A DNA stretch of 64,000 bases from CALROG01 sp943369755. Lineage in GTDB: Bacteria > Pseudomonadota > Gammaproteobacteria > Burkholderiales > Burkholderiaceae_C. Positions 8,450 to 16,160 of this stretch are shown here, one piece after another; position 1 is the stretch's first letter, and every line of letters begins with the position of its first letter. Under the pieces are notes generated by a model. That model did not search any database, was not told the DNA's origin, and saw nothing but the letters and a program-made list of their open reading frames with translations. The stretch is taken from contig CALROG020000002.1 in the NCBI GenBank assembly GCA_943369755.1, positions 62,001 to 126,000 of the forward strand, written 5' to 3'. A program made the position numbers and the translations under genes.

Positions 8450-8690
8450 ACGAGTCATAACGAGTCGTCGTCGAGCCACTGCAGGTATACCCACGAGTCT
8501 TAAAGAGTCTTGGTTAGTTAAAAATAACTATCAACATTGATCACCACGAGTCATAACGAGTTGTGGTTTTCCCTCAAAACCATTTCCACGACTCTTTAAG
8601 AGTCGTCAGAAAACCTCGGCCTCGCCGACAGACTTTCCACAGTCGGTCTTGCCGACAACTCATAACGAGTCGCATGACAACTCGCGGGTC
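8450..8690. repeat. Array of five GAGTC repeats in gene-free DNA
   Basis: No gene is seen between 8388 and 8688. Five related units occur at 8450-8467, 8493-8511, 8546-8563, 8588-8606 and 8657-8672, with 42-69 bp between starts. The core is ACGAGTCATAACGAGTCG, a direct repeat of ACGAGT at 10-bp spacing, about one helical turn. Unit 4 is instead a palindrome (ACGACTCT, TTA, AGAGTCGT), and units 2 and 3 are bracketed by CCA and TGG. Such spacing suggests a multi-site protein-binding region such as iterons, a partition site or recombinase arm sites. The function is unknown. The array marks the join between the defence block and the mobile element. Confidence 0.7.
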
Positions 8691-9087
8691 AACGGCTGAA
8701 CATGGTCATGCTAAAAAACCCTCGATACGGCAGACCAAACGCCGCACAGGCCGCCCGCCATTCGTCATCTGACAGGGTGATATCGTTCCATTCAATGTCG
8801 ATGTCGTCGAGCCCGCATCGTCCCCAGCCTTCCCGCGCCAACATGTCAGCCAAGGCCCACGCAGGGTCAAGGTAGTCGAAGAACTCGCATGCCTCGATCA
8901 CGCCAGGTGCTGCTGCTGCAAACCACGCAGGTTCGCGACGCTCGGGCGTGAACTCACACCAGATATCTGGCATTTCAGGTTCGTCGGGGCCGCAATAAGC
9001 TAGCGCTGCTCGACGAGGTACCTGCGTGGTCCAGCCCTCGTTGCGCAGCGCTTCGATGCCGACAATGACTGGTTTCTGGAAGATCAT
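8689..9087 (-). CDS. Hypothetical acidic protein, end of element operon
   Basis: This 132-residue protein is not recognised. It is acidic and rich in Trp and Phe (WCEFTPERREPAWFA, DIDIEWNDITLSDDEW), with no membrane segment. Its ATG overlaps the stop of the upstream membrane-protein gene by 4 bp, so it is the last member of the leftward train that begins at traD/mobA or at the small gene at 14168. Confidence 0.6.
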   Translation of the reverse strand: MIFQKPVIVGIEALRNEGWTTQVPRRAALAYCGPDEPEMPDIWCEFTPERREPAWFAAAAPGVIEACEFFDYLDPAWALADMLAREGWGRCGLDDIDIEWNDITLSDDEWRAACAAFGLPYRGFFSMTMFSR

Positions 9088-9782
9088 GGTTTTGGAAAAA
9101 GTGTCGCCGCCGCTGGCGTCTCAAGCGAGCCTTCGACGAACTTATTCAGCAGCTGCACCCACCGTTCCCCAACCTGAAAACTGCAGTTCACAAACAGTGG
9201 CGCAACATCCAGTCTGTTGGTCATGATGGTAAGCCCGGTTACGTCACGCTGATTCTTTTTTTCTGCAGCATTGTGTCGTTCCATAGCGAGCATGTCAGAG
9301 GTCCGCATCCCTGCGAGCGACCCGGCCGGCTTTTGCAACTGGACCTCGGGCTCAAACGCACGCCACTCTTTCAGATCGCCGGCCGCCAAGCTGGTCAGAC
9401 GAAAACAGTCATCAGTGGGGCTCGCGATACGCCCAGGATTGAGTGGCCCCGCCCAATTCATCACGGTCAGGGTCTTTGTGGCTGGATTTGCCGCAATTGC
9501 AGATGGACGGTTCATGCCGTCTACGAAGTAGTAGCAATTTTGGCCAGCGGTTACGCGTCGGATCATCTCCTGTTCCAGGGACAACACCGTTCGCTGTGCT
9601 TTTTCAGCAAGATGGGCGCTCCAGAGCCTGGCCACTGGCCAGGCAACAACGCCCCCAACGATAAAGGCCAGCGCCCCCAGGAACATGGTGCACAGAGCGA
9701 CGACGCCGGCGACCAGGAAGAACTTTGACCAGAAAAACTGGTTCTGAAACGCTTTGCGTTCCGCGTTCGAGCCATTCAGCAT
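9084..9782 (-). CDS. Hypothetical membrane protein of the mobile element
   Basis: The 232-residue product has a hydrophobic N-terminal region (about residues 18-58: FFLVAGVVALCTMFLGALAFIVGGVVAWPVA shows two closely packed helices) and then a soluble domain of about 170 residues with no family I recognise. I start at ATG 9782 because AAGGAGGT stands 4 bp upstream; a start 14 codons earlier lacks this. It lies between a soluble 189-residue gene and the 132-residue gene, all downstream of the DotA/TraY-like gene, so a role in the membrane part of DNA transfer is possible but unproved. Confidence 0.65.
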   Translation of the reverse strand: MLNGSNAERKAFQNQFFWSKFFLVAGVVALCTMFLGALAFIVGGVVAWPVARLWSAHLAEKAQRTVLSLEQEMIRRVTAGQNCYYFVDGMNRPSAIAANPATKTLTVMNWAGPLNPGRIASPTDDCFRLTSLAAGDLKEWRAFEPEVQLQKPAGSLAGMRTSDMLAMERHNAAEKKNQRDVTGLTIMTNRLDVAPLFVNCSFQVGERWVQLLNKFVEGSLETPAAATLFPKP

Positions 9783-9820
9783 GGAAACCTCCTTATTTTG
9801 CTGTCTTTGACAGGTGTGAC

Positions 9821-10390
9821 TCAATTGATTCCATGGGCGCGCTCGAAGTACTCACGCGCAAGTGAACGCTCGTCGCTCCCGTGGCTGGAAAGACCGTCCT
9901 CTCGCGGCAGAACGAAGTAGTTCTGCAGCTCACAGAGATCGGCGATGAAGCCTCTCAGCACCTGTTCAGGGCTCAGTCCGCGTGTGGCAGCGAGTTGGAC
10001 GAACTCCATTGGTACATTGAAAGTCAATGGCGTGGTGGTGTCTTTAATGACTTGACCCGCTTTGCCAGGCACCAGATCAGCCCTGACGTGCCGAACGACG
10101 TCCTCATCTTCACCCAATACCCGCCACGCCCATTGCCCAGCCGGCTCATTGTCCAGATCGGGCGCGCGACGCAAGCGAGGGTCGGGGTACCGGGCGAACG
10201 CGAACGCAGACAACCGGCGTGGCCGCAGCAAGGTAAGGCAACCGACGTCTCCCAGGTTTAGAAATCCGTGGTCGGATTCGAAGGTGTAGAGCTTGCCGGC
10301 AGTGTCTTGGAAGGTGACTGTCTGCTTCTGCTCACTCTTCTCGACGACGACAACGTCATAGATTTTCTGGTCAGGTAGTTCAAGTTTCAT
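9821..10390 (-). CDS. Hypothetical protein of the mobile element
   Basis: A soluble protein of 189 residues starting at ATG 10390 (MKLELPDQKIYDVVV), with AAGGAAC upstream. The frame stays open far upstream to 10813 through the GC-rich hairpin region, but that part is Pro/Arg-rich and has no coding character. The N-terminal 60 residues look like a small beta-rich domain; the C-terminus contains VQLAATRGLSPEQVLRGFIADL, resembling a short helical DNA- or protein-binding segment. I do not recognise the family. Confidence 0.6.
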   Translation of the reverse strand: MKLELPDQKIYDVVVVEKSEQKQTVTFQDTAGKLYTFESDHGFLNLGDVGCLTLLRPRRLSAFAFARYPDPRLRRAPDLDNEPAGQWAWRVLGEDEDVVRHVRADLVPGKAGQVIKDTTTPLTFNVPMEFVQLAATRGLSPEQVLRGFIADLCELQNYFVLPREDGLSSHGSDERSLAREYFERAHGIN

Positions 10391-10760
10391 GGGTAGTTCC
10401 TTTTGCAATGGTGAGAGCTTTGGACATCTGCCCAAAATTTCATCCTCTCGCTCGGACTCCCGCGCTTCCCCCGGAGGGGGACGGGAGGGGGTGAAGTCCC
10501 CGCCGGCGGGGCGGGGGTTGGGGGTGGGGTTCTTGGGGAGCAGTAAGAATCGGCTCCCCGGCCGATCAGCATCCCCCCACAAGTCCCCCGCACCTTCGGT
10601 CGGGGGTTGTGGGGGGATGCAGGCCGGGAAGACGATTCGAAGTAGGCAGCGGCGCCCGCAGCGGGCGTGACAGAGCGCGTAGCGCGCCCCGCAGCGCGGG
10701 CTGGCGCGACGGTTGCCAGCCGATGCCGGGCCGGAGAGGAAAGCAGCCACGAGCGATCCG
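10391..10760. repeat. Gene-free GC-rich hairpin region
   Basis: About 370 bp between the DotA/TraY-like stop and the next start hold no credible gene. It contains many inverted repeats: CCCCCGGAGGGGG near 10460, CCCGCCGGCGGG-type runs near 10500, a long perfect hairpin at 10569-10620, and CGCCCGCAGCGGGCG, GCGCGTAGCGCGC and CCCGCAGCGCGGG between 10650 and 10705. The clusters could act as transcription attenuators or mRNA-stability elements within the leftward transcript. Confidence 0.6.
10569..10620 (-). repeat. 52-bp long inverted repeat (GCATCCCCCCACAA arms)
   Basis: The 14-bp arm GCATCCCCCCACAA is matched exactly by TTGTGGGGGGATGC. Inside them CCCCCG pairs with CGGGGG around the loop region CACCTTCGGT. 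There is no T-run after it on either strand, so it is not a standard intrinsic terminator. Confidence 0.7.
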
Positions 10761-13319
10761 TCAGTGGCTGATGGATGAACGACCAGCTGGCGGCTGCAGA
10801 CCTGCGCCGACATCGCCCACGGACGCCCTGAAGTTATTTGCTTCTCGGGGGCCGGGCTGCAGCAGATGAAGCATCTTCCCCCCGGCTGCTTCGGCGGCTG
10901 GGGCGGAGGCCTCCATGCTGTTCATCGCCTTGCCTTGGCCCAGGTCGCCGATTCCGGCGCTGATGATGCGCATCACATCATCGGGGAAGGACTGCGGCCA
11001 GAAGAAGACCATCATCAGCGCACCTTTCACGACGAGAAAATACAAGAGCATCGAAAAAATAGTGAGCAGCACAGAAGACATCACGTTCGTCGACACATTG
11101 GCCGCCAGAACCATCGGCAGAAGCGTGAGGTTGATCAACTTCATGACCGGGCCTGCGATGACGTAGGAAATCGCTAACGCGGCCGTTGCGATCACGGGCC
11201 GGAAGAACAACGCCACGATCAACAGGTATCCCTGAGCCTCGGACCCGATGAAGGAGTCGTTTCGCGCGGGCGTAAGGTGCATGACGCCCCAGATGTTGAC
11301 CGCGAACAGCGTCATCAGCAGCCCTGCCAGCCAGCCCAGCTGGGCCAGCAGAAATGCGATGAAGGGGATCGCTGGAAGCCATGTGGAAAACAGGAACGAA
11401 ATACCGGCGAACGCGAGTGATATGGTCTTTGCTAAAGCAAAAACTTGTTCAAGGATGTACTTCACACCATCTGTAAGTCCATCCAACGCTCCAAGCACAC
11501 CGGTTGACATGTTCAACGCCTTCCCCCAGACGGCCCCTTGGGCAGCTCCGTTGGCAGTTTGTGTAACTGCCACGGCTCCACGCACAAGAAATTCGCCGGC
11601 AATCAGCATCTCCGCCGTCGATGCCGCTGTGTCTCCGATGGCTTTGATCTGGAACAGTGGGTCGTAGTCTGGGGAAATCGTCAGTGAAGAGATGAAAGAA
11701 TTGCGTACGCCGTTAAGCCACGTGTTGCCATAGATCAGCTCCATGGCACTCTTCATGTCCAGCTTGGAGGTGGCCAGACGCTCAAGCGAGGCCTGGTTGA
11801 CATTGGGCGACGAGAGCGATGTGGCGCCGGCGGCGCCGGTGGCCGTGGACATGATCGTGCGCGCGGCATCCGAGATGAGCATGCGGTCCACCAGCAGCGA
11901 CAGCGAGCTGAGCTGGTTGGCCAGCCCGCCGGGCGTGCCGGCGCTGCTGTAGGCGTTCACCTCGTCGCGAGCCTCGATTTTGTAAGGCGCCTGCTTTTCG
12001 CCCTGGAAGGAGATGGAGACCATGTCGAGCATGGTCCGGTAGGTGGCGGCCGCGCCCATCCAGCCGCCTTTCTCAAGCATGTCCTTTGTCTGGGCAAAGA
12101 ACGAGCCGCCTTGTGCCGTGGCCTGCTGCATGACGCTGCGCCGGTGGTCGGCCAGCATCGCGTTCAGCGACGCATTGGAGTTGGCCACGATGGACGCGTA
12201 GGTGTTGAGGATGTTGATGGCGAAGGCGGCCGTCAGTCGCGTGGATGGCGAGGTTGTCCCTCCTGTGGAACCCGACTGTGGCTCGGTGGCGATCACATTG
12301 CCATCCGCATCGAACTTGACGCTGCCGGCGTCGTAGGCATCCACGATCCGGTCCGCCAGCAGGCGCAGGGAGCCGTTTTCAATCACCATCCCCTGGATGG
12401 CGACCGTCTTTGCCCTGCGGGCGTTTTCCCCGACCTCGGCGAGCGATTCCATCATGAGGCGGCGGGCATCGGACGTCAGTGGTTGCGAGCCGAAGCCGCC
12501 GGGTCCCCAGGCCGAGCTGGGCACGGCCGAAGAGGTCCGGACATCGTTGTACCACTCGGCCGCCGGCTGTATCACCACACGGCCGCAGGGAGCCGTGTCG
12601 CGCATCAGGTACGAGCCTCGCTCTACATAGGCGTACTCAGTGCGCTCGCCTGGGGCAAGTGCTGCCGATGGCTGCGGGTTGCCTAGCGCGTCTTGGGAAA
12701 TAGGCGCCGAGGGCCCTGTGAGGGACTTCGTGCTGACCATCTGCAGGTTCGCACCCTGCGCCCCGTATTTCTTGTTGGTGTAGCTCGCACAGATGTGCAT
12801 CTTCAGGATTTCCGGCGCGTCGGATTCCATCGACACTGCGCCCCTCTCGGCGCTTGCCATGTTGCGGTACAGGCGGTGCAGATAGGCATCAGACATTGCC
12901 GAATTTGCTTGGTTGGCGAAACCAGAACCCCAGAGGCCGACGTACATGACGAAGTTCTGGATGGAGGAGTAGTTATTGGGCATCGGCAAGATGAAAGCGA
13001 TGCCGGCGACCAGGCGCAGGGCGGTGAAGGTAGTGTTCCAGCTGCGGCCGAAGAATTCGCCGTCCTGGGCGGTTTTGACGAACCCGATGAGGCCAATGAA
13101 GATGAGGAGGATCGTGGCTGAAACGAGCGTTCCGGCGTTGAAGATCATGAACAGGGCCTCGGTGAGCCGGCTGACATTCTCCAGATTTGGGTCCGGGCAG
13201 GCGGCGCCTGGCACCTTGCAGGACATGGCGTTGCCGAAGATCGGGATGAGCAGCTCGCGAACGGCGATGTCGTGCTGACCTGTGGGTATTAACCAATTCA
13301 GTTGATTGGGCTCATTCAT
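10761..13319 (-). CDS. DotA/TraY-family membrane protein (type IVB transfer component)
   Basis: DotA/TraY proteins are polytopic inner-membrane parts of IncI/Dot-Icm-type (type IVB) secretion systems; in IncI plasmids TraY is also the target of entry exclusion. The roughly 850 residues show hydrophobic helices near residues 60-85 and 100-120, a long periplasm-like central part with QAGGSF-type low-complexity helices, then at least five helices from about 610 to 790 (FAGISFLFSTWLPAIPFIAF, GWLAGLLMTLFAVNIWGVM, GYLLIVALFFRPVIATAALA, MLLYFLVVKGALMMVFFW). ATG 13319 has GGGGG 9 bp upstream and overlaps the preceding stop; ATG 13328 is an alternative. No other type IVB gene (traI, traO, traU, etc.) is visible, so this is a lone subunit. 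Confidence 0.72.
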   Translation of the reverse strand: MNEPNQLNWLIPTGQHDIAVRELLIPIFGNAMSCKVPGAACPDPNLENVSRLTEALFMIFNAGTLVSATILLIFIGLIGFVKTAQDGEFFGRSWNTTFTALRLVAGIAFILPMPNNYSSIQNFVMYVGLWGSGFANQANSAMSDAYLHRLYRNMASAERGAVSMESDAPEILKMHICASYTNKKYGAQGANLQMVSTKSLTGPSAPISQDALGNPQPSAALAPGERTEYAYVERGSYLMRDTAPCGRVVIQPAAEWYNDVRTSSAVPSSAWGPGGFGSQPLTSDARRLMMESLAEVGENARRAKTVAIQGMVIENGSLRLLADRIVDAYDAGSVKFDADGNVIATEPQSGSTGGTTSPSTRLTAAFAINILNTYASIVANSNASLNAMLADHRRSVMQQATAQGGSFFAQTKDMLEKGGWMGAAATYRTMLDMVSISFQGEKQAPYKIEARDEVNAYSSAGTPGGLANQLSSLSLLVDRMLISDAARTIMSTATGAAGATSLSSPNVNQASLERLATSKLDMKSAMELIYGNTWLNGVRNSFISSLTISPDYDPLFQIKAIGDTAASTAEMLIAGEFLVRGAVAVTQTANGAAQGAVWGKALNMSTGVLGALDGLTDGVKYILEQVFALAKTISLAFAGISFLFSTWLPAIPFIAFLLAQLGWLAGLLMTLFAVNIWGVMHLTPARNDSFIGSEAQGYLLIVALFFRPVIATAALAISYVIAGPVMKLINLTLLPMVLAANVSTNVMSSVLLTIFSMLLYFLVVKGALMMVFFWPQSFPDDVMRIISAGIGDLGQGKAMNSMEASAPAAEAAGGKMLHLLQPGPREANNFRASVGDVGAGLQPPAGRSSISH

Positions 13320-13932
13320 GATCTGCATCCCCCACGGCTTCCAGGTTCGGCGATGATTTCCAGCGCATCAGTTCAAGGGTGAACGTGGTGACCCAGCCGG
13401 GAAATTCGGTCAATAGCCAGTCGTTCATTTCAATGCGCAGGCTGGCGGGTCCACAATGAACATCCGGATCAGACAACGCACGGATTGCGTTGTTTACCGC
13501 GCTCGGGAATGCTTCACCGTGGGTCTTCTGCCGCGCCTCCACAATCGACGTCAATGGGCATTCGCTCGCTGTCAGACACCCCTCAATCAATAGCAACGTT
13601 CGCAACGCGGCGATCGACTTGGGCTCAACTAGGAACAGCAGCGCAGAATCCGCGACGCGCAACGGCTGGCGGCGAGCCGGATAGGCTGCATTGGCCAATG
13701 TTGTTGCGATACCCTCCAACAGCAGTACGCCTGCGCGTAGTTGTGGCTCACCCAACTGCTCCGGCTCATGATGAAACCCATCGGGAGCTTCCCACCATTT
13801 CTCATCTCGACAAACCTCAAAGGGTGTGGGCTCTGAGTACCAGTAGCGTTCAGTGGCCACTAGAAGTGAGTCGTCGCCGCACTTTATGGTTCGCATTGCC
13901 GGCGTAAGTTCTAAAAAATTTGACCTCAGCAT
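13312..13932 (-). CDS. Hypothetical protein upstream of DotA/TraY-like gene
   Basis: A soluble protein of 206 residues, not recognised. It contains a central helical part rich in Leu and Ala (LRAGVLLLEGIATTLANAA, KSIAALRTLLLIEGCL) and ends DADHE, overlapping the DotA/TraY-like start by 8 bp. Its own start overlaps the stop of the 80-residue gene by 7 bp. Tight packing on both sides indicates co-translation with the transfer genes. Confidence 0.62.
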   Translation of the reverse strand: MLRSNFLELTPAMRTIKCGDDSLLVATERYWYSEPTPFEVCRDEKWWEAPDGFHHEPEQLGEPQLRAGVLLLEGIATTLANAAYPARRQPLRVADSALLFLVEPKSIAALRTLLLIEGCLTASECPLTSIVEARQKTHGEAFPSAVNNAIRALSDPDVHCGPASLRIEMNDWLLTEFPGWVTTFTLELMRWKSSPNLEAVGDADHE

Positions 13933-14168
13933 TTCGTCACCTCCGGCCTTGCATCCCTTGTCACAGCACCGATACGCATGGCTGCGGATACCTCGACTAG
14001 CACGCGCAGATCATCACTGTCAGGCGCCCCTGTCATCGCCGCTTTTGCGGCTTCCAGGCTCTTGAAAACGTGAGTCGTGCGCCAGGTCGCGGCACGTCCT
14101 TTGCTCCAGATCAGGCGCTGCAAAGCTGCCGTAGAAGACGGCTGAACAATGGAACGGTTCTTGGTCAT
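13926..14168 (-). CDS. Small hypothetical basic protein next to mobA
   Basis: An 80-residue basic protein (TKNRS, IWSKGRAATWRTTHVFKSLE) with no known domain. Its ATG overlaps the mobA stop by 4 bp (ATGA), and it overlaps the next gene too, so it is translated with the relaxase. A relaxosome accessory role would fit its size and charge but is only inference. Confidence 0.55.
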   Translation of the reverse strand: MTKNRSIVQPSSTAALQRLIWSKGRAATWRTTHVFKSLEAAKAAMTGAPDSDDLRVLVEVSAAMRIGAVTRDARPEVTKC

Positions 14169-15052
14169 GGTTTGAACTCCCTCATCGATTTACTTGGACT
14201 TGGCGGAATCGGGTTTATGTCCGTTCTGCGCTTGGGTCGCCTGCTGTTAATGGCCGCTGCCATCTGCAAGCTGTGCTCCACCTCGCTACGACCTTTTTGA
14301 TCGTCCATCGGCGGGAGCTTCTCCCGGCCTACTGATCGACCGTGAATGGCTCTGTGCTGAGCAGCTTCCCGACGGCGACTAGGCATGCCAGTTCGCCGTT
14401 CAAATGCAGCAGCGTGCGGGCCTAGATGCATGCCAGGCTCACGCTCGATTCCTTGGTCGGCGAGACTTCGGTGATCAACAGTGGACTCCACGCCAACGGC
14501 CTTAAGTGCTGCGTTCATGATTTGCGCCCAACGCTCCCGCCACCACAAGATAGTGGTCGGCCCGGTTTTCCGGTCGTCCCATTCGCGCGTTTTCTTTCCC
14601 AAGCGTTCTGCGGTGATCTGCCGTGTTGTGAGAAGAAGATGGGCGTGAAAATTCCGTTGATCACCTCGGCCCGGTGCGTGAACAGCTACGTCAACCGCAA
14701 CGCAATGACGATCGGCCAGTTCACGAGCCAAATGCATTGCCAGCTCCACCTGAGCTTCGGTGGTGAGTTCGGCCGGCAGCGCCACCTCAATCTCCCGTGC
14801 AGTTCGAGCGTCTGAACGAACTTCTGCCAGCTCGGCTGCCGACCACAGCTGGCTACGATCAGACGCCCAAGTGCCCGAGCCACTGGGCGTCACGATTGCA
14901 CTGTGGAGCACACCGCGACGTCTTCTGAAGTCATAGACGATGCCAGTCCGCGCATCACTAAGGCGAGCAGCGGCTCGATAAGCCGCCGCTGCTACAGCGC
15001 TGCGGCCATTGCGGCGTCCAAGCGGCTTCGCAGAAAGGTGAAAGATGGCCAT
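14165..15052 (-). CDS. mobA: MOBQ-family relaxase MobA (relaxase domain only)
   Basis: MOBQ relaxases (RSF1010 MobA, Ti-plasmid TraA) nick oriT through a tyrosine and lead the strand through a transfer channel. Motif I is HLSAKPLGRRNGRSAVAAAA with candidate Tyr25; the metal-binding motif reads H125...D131..N134.H136.H138 in HAPGRGDQRNFHAHLLL. At 295 residues it holds the relaxase domain but lacks the primase (RSF1010) or helicase (TraA) C-terminal part; the tail is basic and Pro-rich. The start at 15052 is fixed by the family N-terminus MAIFHLS and AAGGTG upstream, both of which lie inside a perfect 32-bp palindrome. oriT is 65-100 bp upstream. Confidence 0.88.
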   Translation of the reverse strand: MAIFHLSAKPLGRRNGRSAVAAAAYRAAARLSDARTGIVYDFRRRRGVLHSAIVTPSGSGTWASDRSQLWSAAELAEVRSDARTAREIEVALPAELTTEAQVELAMHLARELADRHCVAVDVAVHAPGRGDQRNFHAHLLLTTRQITAERLGKKTREWDDRKTGPTTILWWRERWAQIMNAALKAVGVESTVDHRSLADQGIEREPGMHLGPHAAAFERRTGMPSRRREAAQHRAIHGRSVGREKLPPMDDQKGRSEVEHSLQMAAAINSRRPKRRTDINPIPPSPSKSMREFKP

Positions 15053-15064
15053 CTTTCACCTTTC
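15033..15064 (-). promoter_or_regulatory. Perfect 32-bp palindrome over mobA ribosome-binding site and start
   Basis: GAAAGGTGAAAGATGG (15033-15048) is followed directly by its exact reverse complement. On the transcribed strand one half carries the mobA ribosome-binding site (AAGGTG), and the start codon plus the first codons (Ala-Ile-Phe-His-Leu) form the other half. In mRNA this would fold into a stem that hides the start site; in DNA it could be a dimer operator for relaxase or TraD autoregulation. Confidence 0.75.
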
Positions 15065-15116
15065 GGAGGGACGCGGGACGCGGGGTCGCAGGGGGCAGGA
15101 AGCCCCCCGCGCACTG

Positions 15117-15151
15117 CAAAGTCCGAAGGGACTTTGCGTAAGTGCGCCCTT
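15117..15151 (+). other. oriT of RSF1010/MOBQ type with nic site
   Basis: A perfect 8-bp inverted repeat, CAAAGTCC-GAAG-GGACTTTG (15117-15136), is followed directly by GTAAGTGCGCCCTT (15138-15151). TAAGTGCGCCCT is the conserved nic region of RSF1010/R1162-type origins, cut by MobA between the G and C of GCGCCCT. The layout (inverted repeat, then nic) and the place between traD and mobA are those of MOBQ oriT regions. A further hairpin GTGCCC-TCC-GGGCAC follows at 15153-15167. Confidence 0.88.
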
Positions 15152-15189
15152 GGTGCCCTCCGGGCACCCACGGGTGGCGGCGCGCACGG

Positions 15190-15525
15190 CTACACCGCCG
15201 TTGAGCGGGGAGGCTGCGCGTGCAGCGAAGCGGGAGCCGCGCCTGCGGCTCCTTCGGCCAGCAAAGCTAGGCCGAACAGCTCGCGATCGCCATCACGACT
15301 GAGCCAGGAGCTGAAGTGCAGGCCTCCAACTTGAAGCGCACGTACGCCATCAAGTTGGAGGCGATCCAGCAAGAATGCTCCCAAGAGAATCTTCCGGCGT
15401 AGATCATCAGCACGGTGTCGTTTGGCCGCTGCACTCCGGGCACGTGCCTCTGCCGCCTTGGCTTTGGCTTCAAGGCTTGCGAGCCTCACTCGCAATGCCT
15501 CAATTTTCTGGGCGTGTGTACTCAC
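15190..15525 (-). CDS. TraD-like mobilization accessory protein
   Basis: TraD (pfam06412-type) proteins lie beside oriT in MOBQ plasmids and help the relaxosome. The core RRKILLGAFLLDRL, preceded by a charged coiled coil rich in Ala/Lys/Arg (LEAKAKAAEARARSAAAK) and followed by SRDGDRELFGL, fits that family. I start at GTG 15525 (GGGAG 4 bp upstream, 111 residues); another GTG at 15585 adds 20 unconserved residues. The last 25 residues are Ala/Pro-rich. It is transcribed toward oriT and mobA. Confidence 0.72.
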   Translation of the reverse strand: MSTHAQKIEALRVRLASLEAKAKAAEARARSAAAKRHRADDLRRKILLGAFLLDRLQLDGVRALQVGGLHFSSWLSRDGDRELFGLALLAEGAAGAAPASLHAQPPRSTAV

Positions 15526-16072
15526 CGCGCTCCCAGAAAGAGCTTTTGTCTGATTCAAAATGAAATCCCCGATGAAATGCAACACGACAAGCGCGTTGCA
15601 CTAGCACCAAGGCGTCAAGAAGGCTTCATTTGCCCGTCCCGCAGAGCTCGACGGCTGTGCAGACATCCGGGTGATCGCTCCTCGTTTTGGCTCACAAGGT
15701 CACACCCGGCTACATGAGATGGATTGAGTAAAAGACAGTGAGGCCCTGTCCGTTCCGCATCTCACGCTTCATCATCGACGCCACCCTGCAGAAGCAAATT
15801 TCCCAGAGGTCCGGTATCTGGCCACACCGGCGATGATCAACACGTTTGCTCCCTTTTGCCAATGCTGAGGGCTCGGCGACCATTCAGCTCAGGAGACGGA
15901 ACCTCAAAACTCATGAAGTTGGCACCAGCATAAACAACAAAGTGGAACGACGTCAAGCTCAACAATCGTGAGATCGAGTCAAGTGTGCGGCGACTGAATG
16001 CCTGATACGAGCAACATTTAGATGCCGGTGTGGCCGCAACCAGACTGAGCAAAGAGCCTAAAACCAGGCAGT
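15526..16072. other. Gene-free stretch between traD and tRNA-Leu
   Basis: I find no protein gene here: open frames on both strands are short, lack ribosome-binding sites and have no family likeness. The part nearest traD should contain the promoter for the leftward transfer operon, but no clear -35/-10 pair stands out. Confidence 0.5.
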
Positions 16073-16157
16073 GCCCGGATGACGACATTGGTAGACGCAG
16101 CAGACTTAAAATCTGCGGCCCATGGGAGTACCGTTTCGATCCTGGTTCCGGGCACCA
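16073..16157 (+). tRNA. tRNA-Leu (UAA), element-borne, partly degenerate
   Basis: An 85-nt tRNA with encoded CCA. The acceptor stem is perfect (GCCCGGA with TCCGGGC), and the anticodon stem GCAGA/TCTGC closes the loop CTTAAAA, anticodon TAA. It has a short class II variable arm (CCC-AT-GGG). The D-stem (ACG against CGC) has a mispair, and the T-stem (ACCGT against CTGGT) has a wobble and a mispair, so it has drifted from the core Leu tRNA. It stands alone within the mobile element. Confidence 0.8.
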
Positions 16158-16160
16158 GAG

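Noticed and set aside
8450..8690. CRISPR array
   Set aside because: Units are 16-19 bp, vary in orientation and sequence, and the gaps are uneven; no cas genes.
10569..10620. Intrinsic terminator
   Set aside because: Strong stem but no T-run on either strand.
10391..10813. N-terminal 141-codon extension of the 189-residue hypothetical protein
   Set aside because: It passes through GC-rich hairpins, overlaps the DotA/TraY-like gene and has no coding character; ATG 10390 has a ribosome-binding site.
15526..15585. GTG 15585 as traD start
   Set aside because: Adds 20 residues unlike the family; GTG 15525 has GGGAG upstream. Not fully excluded.
15837..16088. 83-residue minus-strand frame overlapping tRNA-Leu
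   Set aside because: Overlaps the tRNA 5' end, no ribosome-binding site and no family likeness.
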